Assembly (NCBI RefSeq): GCF_004011505.1
Contig: NZ_SAUN01000001.1
Span: forward strand, 9,141,501-9,205,500
Direction of reading: 5' to 3'
Source of the DNA: Nonomuraea polychroma
Lineage (GTDB): Bacteria; Actinomycetota; Actinomycetes; Streptosporangiales; Streptosporangiaceae
Length of the DNA: 64,000 nt
A program made the translations under genes and the position numbers. Shown here piece after piece: positions 49,801-57,256 of this stretch. Numbering within the stretch: the stretch's first letter is position 1; each line of letters opens with the position of its first letter. A model generated the notes under the pieces. The model was given only the letters and a program-made list of their open reading frames with translations. It was not told the DNA's origin and made no database searches.

Positions 49801-51215
49801 AGATGATCGACACGTTCGTGCTCGTCACCGCGGGGTTCGGGCACAAGTTCGAGGTGAACGTGCTCGGTGTCGCCACGATGGTGCTGCCCGCCAGGAACCG
49901 GAAGATCCCGGCGGGCAAGAAGCCGACTCCTATCGCCGAGCTCCAGCTGATGTTGAAGGCGACCTTCGTCCCGGCCGACGGCTATTTCGAGCTGCGCGCG
50001 CTGCTCGCCCCCAACTCCTACCTGCTGAACCCCGCGTGCCGGCTGACCGGCGGGTTCGCCTTCGTCACGTGGTTCGGCAAGCAGAACCACGGGGACTTCG
50101 TCCTCACGGCGGGCGGCTACCACCCCCGGTTCAACAAACCGTCGCACTACCCGGCGGTGCCCCGCCTCGGGTTCAACTGGCGGCAGTCGCCGCAGCTCAC
50201 CCTGAAGGGCTCGGCGTACTTCGCGTTGACGCCCGGCGCGCTCATGGCGGGCGGCAGCCTCGACATCATCTGGGACGACGGCGCGCTGCGCGCGTGGTTC
50301 AGCGCCTCGCTCGACTTCCTGATGGCTTGGCAGCCCTACCACTACGAGGCGGCGCTCCACGTGAGCGTCGGTGCGACCTATACGATCTCGAAGTTCGGCT
50401 TCAGCTACCCCATAAAAATCGACGTCGGCACGGACGTACGGATCTGGGGCCCGGAGTTCAGCGGCGAGGCGAGGATCAAGGTCAGCTTCGTGTCGATCGA
50501 CATCGGCTTCGGCCCGACAAAGCACGCCAGGCCCAGCCCGCTGGACTGGGACGCGTTCCGCGCCACGCAGCTTCCCGACAAGGACGTCGTGACGATCGCG
50601 CTGCGCGGCGGGGCGCCGAACTCCGGATCGGGCACCGACCTCGGCGTGGTCAACCCCTTGACGCTGTGCCTGGTCACGGACGCGGCGATGCCCAGCAGCA
50701 CCGGCCGCGCCGGTGCCACGACGCTGGCGGGCACCGGCGCGGCGTTCGGGGTGGCACCGATGGACCGGCGTGACGTCGTCTCGACCCACGAGATCACCAT
50801 CCTGCGGGACGGCGTCGCCGCCGAGACGCACTTCCGGTACAAGCCGGTCGGCAAGGACCTGCCCGCCGCGCTGTGGGGAGACGAGCTCACACCGTCGCTG
50901 AAGAAACCCGCACTGGTCAAGAACGTGCTCACCGGGTACGAGATCACGCCACTCCCACCGGAGGAGCCGGCCACCTCCGCCGGCCTGCCGCTGACCGCGC
51001 TGACATCCGGTGCGGCGACCACCAAGCAGGGAGCCTTCTCCTGGCGGACGCAGCGGCCGTTCCAGGCTGCGACCCAGCCGGACATCGATCTGAGCGGCAC
51101 CCAGGAGATCCGGGCCGCCATCGCCGGTAAGGTGCTACGCGGCGCCGACCTCGACCTGAAGGGCTTCACCGGCGAACATTTCCTGGAGACGCCCGAGGTG
51201 GCCGCCCGTGTCTGA
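46887..51215 (+). CDS. Giant operon gene E: 1442-aa DUF6603-like protein
   Basis: The largest protein in the window, with no signal peptide and no ordinary membrane helix. It is almost wholly built of amphipathic beta-strands with repeated patterns (GTLKVPFFDITKAVVLTDIS, IPIxG-type turns). The central to C-terminal region contains LEEGPSLFVHAYLDYPIGGPP, FFFVCGLAAAFGYNRRLIAPP and FNWRQSPQLTLKGSAYFALTPGALMAGG, which I associate with the DUF6603 family; that link is from memory. Long beta-solenoid or barrel-like proteins of this kind might form shells, tubes or pores. It overlaps gene F by 8 nt. Confidence 0.75.
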   Translation: MTLTPAQLQDAVWLDGNRLNLALDTLGSPDLTGRLGAFLPTGRLVLRDVTARTLTAQGVTVTGTGEDGPFKGLAVTAEFTAGAAGVTAQVTATGTGPWSFVTAFPRLAGTLWEEARFSRPELRFDGGAPEPTLTFSGTLDVTTRMAALDLLFHGVEHRLTGDVTLLRQPAEVKVPMTTVPSILLDGPDAPELRIGALRLTERCYGLLALTTFRQATADFDVTGRLIMSATVPFTAGGVTKEMYLYAELADWSGGVVLRGRFGRSGAVSLSDVLTLTGLPEGTLKVPFFDITKAVVLTDISASVTPDRGIGHFALKVETAEAWHISDRFKVQAIDVVFRVENPADSATRRLSGVVSGLVAFGEHGTLELAADFGERGVSATLRDDDGPLKIGEVYHDLTGQDATDFPDLRVTRFELFGALPHEQRPFTFSAALDLEGTWDVLPKVTLTGVGFAVNHGSATSFTASATLVVAKVPVSVSAGYASGTKGWHFTGDTAPDARITLGRFIDDLARDYAGLTAPAPIKELTVQNLGVDVSTGEGRLFLQGKTLMKIDGKDIALAVAIDTKAVSVRGQLTVAVEKDENLSFAVYFARKAETTRFAAVCSHQGTAPTPSVKALVGALSPSAAAYIDDSIKVGLKQALFTADRGTYLFGIDLTATIDLAGLPVVGPRLTDGKRIVGFDPLRIIAASAPITKDQVDHVNDMLPDGAAKLPAQDLSAGFTLGGTLKLGPLEAPVTLPTTPGEQAQPTVKETQTGDNVIWRKVQADYGPVHVERIGVSYLRKAGEPARLAVLVDAAVKAGGLTLSCTGLSAGLTLAESGAKPTFALQGLGLSYTGGPARISGAFLAGKVLYKNVERDAYSGKVVIGAGTFTISAVGSYIQLEEGPSLFVHAYLDYPIGGPPFFFVCGLAAAFGYNRRLIAPPVERVAEFPLVAEATGTKPPGGLTEELRKLEGHIRVSPGDHFLAFGVRFTSFQMIDTFVLVTAGFGHKFEVNVLGVATMVLPARNRKIPAGKKPTPIAELQLMLKATFVPADGYFELRALLAPNSYLLNPACRLTGGFAFVTWFGKQNHGDFVLTAGGYHPRFNKPSHYPAVPRLGFNWRQSPQLTLKGSAYFALTPGALMAGGSLDIIWDDGALRAWFSASLDFLMAWQPYHYEAALHVSVGATYTISKFGFSYPIKIDVGTDVRIWGPEFSGEARIKVSFVSIDIGFGPTKHARPSPLDWDAFRATQLPDKDVVTIALRGGAPNSGSGTDLGVVNPLTLCLVTDAAMPSSTGRAGATTLAGTGAAFGVAPMDRRDVVSTHEITILRDGVAAETHFRYKPVGKDLPAALWGDELTPSLKKPALVKNVLTGYEITPLPPEEPATSAGLPLTALTSGAATTKQGAFSWRTQRPFQAATQPDIDLSGTQEIRAAIAGKVLRGADLDLKGFTGEHFLETPEVAARV

Positions 51216-52995
51216 AAACCTCACCTTCCTCGCGTACCGCAGGCCCAGCCTGGCCCGCGGGGCGTACCGGATCAGCGTCACCCAGACGACCGGGCTGAAC
51301 GCCGAGCGGTTCACCACCGCGCGCACGTTCACCGTGGCAGGCGAGCGGTTCACACTGGCGCCCGAGGCGGTCGAATCAATGTTCCCGCCCCCGGGCAGCC
51401 TCGGCGATCACGCGAACGTGCTCCCGCACATCGTGCTGCGCCGGGCCACGCTGCCCTGGGAACGCGAGGCGGGCGGCCCCACGGGGACCGTACCGCCTTG
51501 GCTCGTGCTTCTGCTGTTCTGCGGGGAGGAGAACCCGGAGCCCAAGGTCGTCGCGCTGTCCGCGCTGGCGGGCGGAACTCCGTACATGCCTGCACCCGTG
51601 CTGGACCAGCATGAGGCGGCCGGGGACAAGGCGACCGTCATCGACGTGCCGCGCGCGCTGCTCGCCCAGATCATGCCGACGATCGAGGATCTGCCCTACC
51701 TCGCCCACGTACGCCGCCGCGCCACGCAGGACGACACCGCGGTGGTGATCGGCTGCCGGCTTCCGGCACGGAAGACCACGTGCACCGCGCATCTGGTCTC
51801 GGTCGAGGGACGCTACACCGCGGCCGGGTTCGACCTGGGGCCGGACCGGCCGGGCGCGCTGGTGCGGCTGGTCAGCCTGGCGAGCTGGCGTTTCGCGTGC
51901 GTGGACGGCGGGCAGACCTTCACCTCGCTCGCCTCCGGGCTGGCCGGCCGCGCCCAGCCGACGCTGCCCGAATCCGGCGATCCGCGCGCCGACGTGTTCC
52001 TCCGGGAGGGACAGGTGCCGGTACGCCACGTCCTGCGACAGGGCGGCCGGACGGTGTCCTGGTACCGCGGGCCGCTGGTCAACGGGCCCGTGCCTGTGGG
52101 GACGCCCGCCGCGGTGCGCACGTCCGACGCGCTGCTCCGTTACCACCCGGACGCCGGAATGCTGGAGACCGGCTACGCCGCTGCCTGGCAGCTGGGCCGT
52201 CTGATCGCCCTGCACCACCAGAGCACCGCCTCGGCCATGCACGCCTGGAAACGACGGCGCGCCCAGCGCAGCAAGCGTTTCCTGGACGAGGACCATCCGC
52301 TCGCCGTGGCGGACATCGAGACCGCCCCGCCGGACGACGTGACCAAGCTCTTCCGGGACCTGACCGAGCTGCGCGGAGTCCCGCTGCGGTATCTCGTCCC
52401 CGACGAACGGCTGCTGCCGGTGGAGAGCGTCCGCTTCTTCCAGCTCGATCCACGGTGGATGTCCCTGCTGGTCGACGGGGCCTACAGCATCGGGCGCGTC
52501 ACCCCGGAGGACGCCGAACAGGACCTGGCGCATTCCCCGCCGGTGCCGATCCCCGCAGCGTCCGGCGCGATCATCCGCTCGGACCTGGTGAGCGGCTACC
52601 CGGGGCTCCTCGTCTCCGCGTACGACGGGGCCGGAACAAAGCTGGACCCGCTCCGCGTGGAGCGGCTCTCCGGCACCATCATGCTCTGCCTGTTCAAGGA
52701 CGTGCTCGCCCGCCTGGACCTGCACCTGCCGCCCGAGGCGTTGCACTTCGCCGTCGAGCTCTTTCCGGCCGACAGAGTCGGCAGGACCCTGCGCAACGCG
52801 GCGGGAGACACCGGACCCGCACTCAGCCCGCTTCCTCTCGGCCCACGCGCCAAGATCCCCATCAGCGCACTGGCGAACGCGATGGCCACCGCTGTCGGCA
52901 CTGCCTTAGGCCCCGCCGAGTTCGCCAGGCAGATGATCGAGTCCACCGCCCGCGTCTCCTTCCTCGCCACGGGCACCTCCGAAGCGGTCAGGTGA
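51208..52995 (+). CDS. Giant operon gene F: 595-aa protein of unknown family
   Basis: GTG start at 51208 inside the end of gene E. Conserved-looking stretches are AGERFTLAPEAVESMFPPPG, HANVLPHIVLRRATLPWERE, PPWLVLLLFCGEENPEPKVV, and later YAAAWQLGRLIALHHQSTAS and LRYLVPDERLLPVESVRFFQ. The first 330 residues look beta-rich, the remainder helical. It has no signal peptide, membrane segment or catalytic motif I recognise. It ends the operon; a hairpin follows 42 nt later. It probably functions only together with A-E. Confidence 0.75.
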   Translation: MSENLTFLAYRRPSLARGAYRISVTQTTGLNAERFTTARTFTVAGERFTLAPEAVESMFPPPGSLGDHANVLPHIVLRRATLPWEREAGGPTGTVPPWLVLLLFCGEENPEPKVVALSALAGGTPYMPAPVLDQHEAAGDKATVIDVPRALLAQIMPTIEDLPYLAHVRRRATQDDTAVVIGCRLPARKTTCTAHLVSVEGRYTAAGFDLGPDRPGALVRLVSLASWRFACVDGGQTFTSLASGLAGRAQPTLPESGDPRADVFLREGQVPVRHVLRQGGRTVSWYRGPLVNGPVPVGTPAAVRTSDALLRYHPDAGMLETGYAAAWQLGRLIALHHQSTASAMHAWKRRRAQRSKRFLDEDHPLAVADIETAPPDDVTKLFRDLTELRGVPLRYLVPDERLLPVESVRFFQLDPRWMSLLVDGAYSIGRVTPEDAEQDLAHSPPVPIPAASGAIIRSDLVSGYPGLLVSAYDGAGTKLDPLRVERLSGTIMLCLFKDVLARLDLHLPPEALHFAVELFPADRVGRTLRNAAGDTGPALSPLPLGPRAKIPISALANAMATAVGTALGPAEFARQMIESTARVSFLATGTSEAVR

Positions 52996-53036
52996 TGTCC
53001 CGGCGGAGCGGAACCACGACGGCGATCGCGGTATCT

Positions 53037-53066
53037 GCCCTGACGGTGTCCCTCAGCCATCAGGGC
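53037..53066 (+). terminator. Hairpin after the giant-protein operon
   Basis: GCCCTGACGG (53037-53046) pairs with CCATCAGGGC (53057-53066), 9 of 10 positions, around a 10 nt loop, 42 nt after the last stop. There is no T-run. Confidence 0.5.
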
Positions 53067-53184
53067 CAGGAGCTACGAGCCGTCGATGGCCAGTCGCGCC
53101 CTGACGGCGCGCTGCCATGTGGAGGCGCGGTGGAGCAGATCATGAGCCGTGACCGCAGTTCGCCTCCTGTCGTATCGTCCTGGG

Positions 53185-53950
53185 ATGGCGAGGACATTGC
53201 GGCTGGCGGTCGCGCAAAGCACGGTGCCTGAGGATCCGACCGATCCGAGGACGCTGCGGGCGAGTGGGGCGGAAGTGCGCAGCCTGATGCGGGAGGCCGC
53301 CGCGGCCGGTGCGCGACTGGTGCAGTTCCCAGAAGGGGCGATCACATATCCGAGAAGCACGTGATGTCTTCCGGCCCGCCTGGAACGCTGGCAGCGGCGG
53401 ACTGGAGCCGCGTCCCTTGGGACGTGCTGCGCGAGGAGGCCGAGTCGATCGCGAGCCTGGCCGGAGAGCTTAGCCTCTGGGTGGCCTTCGGCTCGATCCA
53501 CCCACTGACCTCGCCGAACCGACCGACGGGATCCGGTTCGGGTGCGCTCTGTGCATCGAAGCGGAGTTCCCCGAGGTGTTCGCTGAGTACGAGCGACTGA
53601 ACGTGCACTGCGTGCTGTTGTCCGTGATGGTCGACGACGCGGCCCGAGCGGTTGTCGCACAGGCATACGGCACGCTGTACGGCTACTGGCTCGGGTACTC
53701 CATCCCGGCCCAGTTCAGCGCAACTGTGCCCTCAGGGATCGTCGCACCCGGCGGTCGCTGGCTGGCGCGCTGCCCGAGGAACGGCCGGCCGGCGCTGGCC
53801 ATGGCCGATCTCGACCTTGACGCGACAGACGAGGATATTGATGTGTCCGTTCGCCTCGCCCGGCCATGGCGTCTCCTGGCACGCGCGGGGCTCTATGACG
53901 ACCGGATGGTGCTGGGGGATCCTCGGAGCGAGACACGCACGGCGTTCTGA
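53185..53950 (+). pseudogene. Decayed carbon-nitrogen hydrolase (nitrilase family)
   Basis: MARTLRLAVAQSTVPEDPTD, then LVQFPEGAITYP gives the first catalytic Glu. A slip near 53355 moves to SKHVMSS...AGELSLWVAFGSIHPL, and a second break near 53525 to IRFGCALCIEAEFPEVFAEYERL with the catalytic Cys (CALCIE). About 40 residues between these, including the catalytic Lys segment, are deleted. The end is SATVPSGIVAPGGRWLARCP. Nitrilase-family amidohydrolases need the Glu-Lys-Cys triad, so this copy cannot be active. Confidence 0.7.
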
Positions 53951-54136
53951 TCGGGCGACCGTGGCGCTCGGCGAAAGGCTTCGGCGCAACCGCCGGTCGG
54001 CGATGGCATCGGGGTCGCCTTCGCACCTCCGCCGGGGACGATCGGGACGCCCACGTGGGCGACGTAGGCGCCCTCGGCGGCCAGGCCGCCCTGGATGGGG
54101 GTCGCGCCGGCGCCCTGCTGCGCTGATGGTGAGCGT

Positions 54137-54580
54137 TCAGGCGATGTCGGTGTCGTACTCCTCGCGATTGACGAGGACCTCATCCATGTGCGCCTCGGCC
54201 CACTCCTTGATGCCGCGCATCACGTGGTTGAGCGAGAGACCGAGGTCGGTCAGCTCGTACGTGACCGTGACCGGCACCGTCGGCCTCACGGTGCGGGTGA
54301 CCAGCCCATCGCGCTCAAGGGAGCGCAGCGTCTGGGTGAGCATCTTCTGGCTGATCCCGGCCAGCCGGCGGGACAGCTCGGAGTAGCGCATCGACCGCGG
54401 CCCACCGCCGCAGTCGTCTCCGGATTGGTGCGGGCCGTCGCTGCCGAGCGCGGCCAGGATCAGCGCGACCCACTTGTCGGAGATCCGGTCGAGCAACTGG
54501 CGGCTCGGGCACTTCGCCAGGAACGCGTCGTAGTCCCCCTTCGCTTGTGCCCGCTTCTGGGCCGCCGTCCTCGTCGGCAT
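54137..54580 (-). CDS. HxlR-family transcription regulator
   Basis: 147 aa from ATG 54580 with AAGGAG upstream. The winged helix is DRISDKWVALILAALGSDGP, MRYSELSRRLAGISQKMLTQTLRSLERDGLVTR, then VTVTYELTDLGLSL, the standard HxlR layout. A conserved-type Cys in LAKCPSRQLLDRI lies just before the HTH and could sense quinones or electrophiles, as in related YodB/QorR-type regulators. The gene is divergent from the zinc-free MDR oxidoreductase, with a perfect palindrome between them. It likely represses that gene and itself. Confidence 0.85.
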   Translation of the reverse strand: MPTRTAAQKRAQAKGDYDAFLAKCPSRQLLDRISDKWVALILAALGSDGPHQSGDDCGGGPRSMRYSELSRRLAGISQKMLTQTLRSLERDGLVTRTVRPTVPVTVTYELTDLGLSLNHVMRGIKEWAEAHMDEVLVNREEYDTDIA

Positions 54581-54609
54581 CGGCCGCTCCTTCCTACCGG
54601 GGGGTGAGC

Positions 54610-54629
54610 TACGCACTTCGAAGTGCGTA
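54610..54629. promoter_or_regulatory. 20 bp perfect palindrome, probable HxlR operator
   Basis: TACGCACTTC followed directly by GAAGTGCGTA forms a gap-free palindrome 30 nt before the regulator start and 73 nt before the oxidoreductase start. A related half (GTACTT) follows at 54627-54632. Confidence 0.6.
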
Positions 54630-54701
54630 CTTCCCATTGGAGAGTTACTACCCCATCGTGATGCAGGCAACCATTGGACACAAGCCACGAGGACCGAATC
54701 C

Positions 54702-55619
54702 ATGAGCATCTCTACTTTCCGCACGGCCGTCGTCCGCACCCCGAGCGGACCCGACTCGATTGAGATCATCGACGTTCCCGTCGTCGAGCCTGGGCCCGGC
54801 GAGGTCCGGGTTGAGATCGCCGCCGCGCCGGTCAACCCTGTCGACCTCGGGGTCGCCCGCGGCCTCTTCCACGCCATGGGGCTGGTCAATCAGCCCGAGC
54901 GCACCGGCCTGGGCTGGGACTTCGCCGGGACCGTCGTCGCCGTCGGCCCTGGTGTGGATCTGGCGGCCGGCACTCGGGTCGCCGGTCTGGTGGACGGCTT
55001 CGACCGTGACTTCGGCACCTACGCCGAACAGCTCATCGTGCGGGCCGCCGATCTCGCCGTCGTTCCCGACGGCCTGGACCTGGTCGCGGCATCGACGGTA
55101 CCGCTCAACGGGCTGGCCGCCGCCCAGATCGTCGATCTCCTCGGTGACGCGCCCGCCGAGGGCAACCGGCTGCTGGTCACGGGGGCGGCCGGCGCGGTCG
55201 GGGGGTACGTCGTCTCGCTCGCGCAGGACCGCGGCTGGCAGGTGACCGGTCTGGCCAGAGCCGAGGACGAGGAGTTCGTCCGCGGTCTCGGCGCCGAGTT
55301 CACCACGCACGCGGAGCCGGGCTGGGACGCGGTCGCCGACGGTGCGGTACTGCAGGAGCGGGGCCTCGCCTTGGTCCGCGACCACGGGGACTTCGTCGGC
55401 GTCCAGCCGAGCGCCAAGCCGGCCGCGGAGCGCGGGATCACCGTACAGGTCGTGGTTACGCATCCCGACGGCGCTCGACTGGGCGACCTGCTCGCCCGCG
55501 CCGCGTCCGGTGAGCTGCCGACGCGAGTGCACGCGGTCATGCCGCTGGACCAGGTCGCCGAGGCCCACCGGGCAGTGGCCAAGGGCGGGGTGCGCGGTCG
55601 CTACGTGCTCAAACCCTGA
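54702..55619 (+). CDS. NADP-dependent MDR oxidoreductase (quinone oxidoreductase type)
   Basis: 305 aa. The N-terminal GroES-like domain (GPGEVRVEIAAAPVNPVDLGVARG, GWDFAGTVVAVGPGVD) lacks zinc-binding cysteines. The Rossmann domain has LLVTGAAGAVGGYVVSLAQ near residue 160 and ends KGGVRGRYVLKP. It belongs to the zeta-crystallin/quinone reductase class that reduces quinones or enones with NADPH. Its divergent partner is an HxlR regulator, a common pairing for electrophile detoxification. A ribosome site is not obvious near ATG 54702. Confidence 0.88.
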   Translation: MSISTFRTAVVRTPSGPDSIEIIDVPVVEPGPGEVRVEIAAAPVNPVDLGVARGLFHAMGLVNQPERTGLGWDFAGTVVAVGPGVDLAAGTRVAGLVDGFDRDFGTYAEQLIVRAADLAVVPDGLDLVAASTVPLNGLAAAQIVDLLGDAPAEGNRLLVTGAAGAVGGYVVSLAQDRGWQVTGLARAEDEEFVRGLGAEFTTHAEPGWDAVADGAVLQERGLALVRDHGDFVGVQPSAKPAAERGITVQVVVTHPDGARLGDLLARAASGELPTRVHAVMPLDQVAEAHRAVAKGGVRGRYVLKP

Positions 55620-55889
55620 CCAGCTCGCCCAGCCGAGCGCTCACGCCAAGAGCTGGGCCCCATGTCGATCACCTCCCCGACGCCACGCCGACCGGCTGGA
55701 GCGTCTATACACGACGAACTGCGGCATGCTACGTCTGTAGATGACGAACGGCGCGGTCCCCTCGAATCGACGTCGGGGTGGATCACGCGGCGTATACCGA
55801 TCAAGCCGAGCCTGCAGCGGCCTGACCCGGATATCCACTCGAGGTGCTGAGCAAGATGCGACCCGGTCGCCACTGTGGTGGACTGAAGC

Positions 55890-57140
55890 ATGCCCAAGAG
55901 CCGCGGCCGCCGCAAGACCACCAGCAGCAGATCGGTCCGTCGTTCGCCCCTCCCGCCGCGCCGATCAGACCTGCTGCTGCGTGATGCCCGGCAACTCACC
56001 GGCCTGGCCGACCCGCTGATGGCCGAGACCTGGGCCAGCGGTTGGCTCGGTCAGGCATGGTTGACCGCGGAACTGGGCGAACGCGAGGCTGAGCATCGAT
56101 TGTGCATGGAGGTGACCGGCCGAGCATGCACCACACCCTCACCACACGGCTTGGCCGCGATCGCAGCGCTGGCGCGGGTCGCACCCCCCACCGACATCAC
56201 CATGCTGGCCGAGACGATCGACATCCTGGCCGAGACCCAGCCGCTGCCGCCCTGGCACACCGCCATGTCCGCGGACACGGCATGGACCGCGGTCGCGGCA
56301 TGGCGAGCGGTAGATGTATGGGACAGCGAACAGGTTCTGTTCATCGACTACGACGGCCCACACCCGCACACGCTGATGGCCTAGGTCATCAAGCCCGGCG
56401 GGCTGATGATCGACAAGATCGCGATCCTGGAAATCGGCGCCGCCGCGCAGTGGAACCAACTACGCGAGGCCGACGAGGTTCCCATGCCGATCAGCCAGGC
56501 TCCGGTGGCCGACGTGCTCGCTGACCTGGCCGGTGCGCTGCGCACCACCGATATCACCTGGCCGCGCAACGACGATGAGAACTTCGTCGACAACCGGGCG
56601 CTGGCCTGGTCCCGCTGCCGCGGCCATCTGCCCGACTGGCCCGAACGGGAAAGTCTGCCCGAGTCCGAGCGCCACCACCTGATCCACCAGTTCACCACCA
56701 CCGCCACCAACCTGGACGACGAGGTGAGCAGGTCATTGGCCGAGCTGTTCCTGGACTATGGCGAGGGCTACATCGTCTCCGGCCCGCTGGCCTGGAGCCC
56801 GACCGAGGTCATGCTGCTGCTCACCGACTGGCTGCCCCGCAAAGCCATCCTCGATGCCGCCCAGCGCACAGCCCTCCCCAACGTCCTGCGCAAGTGGTTG
56901 GCCTACGCCCTTGATAGGCGCGGCGTCGATCCCCGATGGATCACCCCGGTTGTCGACGCCGTCGACGCCCACCTGCCCGAGTTCCGCCAGGCGTTCGATG
57001 ACCGCACCTCCTGGGGTCCCGCTAAACAGATCGCCGACGCCCTTACCGACCGCGGCATCGACCTCACTGACCGGCAAGCCGTCGACGATGCCATCCGCGC
57101 ACTCAACGCCGAACGACTCGCCCACCGCCTGCTCCCATGA
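55890..57140 (+). pseudogene. Actinobacterial hypothetical protein split by one in-frame TAG
   Basis: The frame from ATG 55890 stops at TAG 56382-56384 and then continues in the same frame to 57140. Together they give a 416-residue protein: SDLLLRDARQLTGLADPLMAE, WAVDVWDSEQVLFIDYDGPHPHTLMA-type text, [TAG], VIKPGGLMIDKIAILE, and DITWPRNDDENFVDNRALAWS. A CAG-to-TAG change would create this stop. The second part could be restarted at ATG 56406. The family is uncharacterised; I recognise its layout but know no function. Confidence 0.65.
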
Positions 57141-57256
57141 TCGGGTATAGATCAAGCGCCGAGGGGCGATCTTCAGCGAACGGCGTTCCTGAAAGCGGCC
57201 ACCGGAGCGCTCTCCCCACGCAGTAGCTTTGGTTCCGCGACAGAAAAGGGGATTCC

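Noticed and set aside
40152..52995. Contractile injection system or R-type tailocin
   Set aside because: No sheath, tube, baseplate spike, tape measure or AAA disassembly ATPase is recognisable in the operon or its flanks.
53951..54136. Minus-strand frame with QGAGATPIQGGLAAEGAYVAHVG before the HxlR gene
   Set aside because: It reads like a protein fragment, but it has no start and I could not link it to any family, so it is not listed as a feature.
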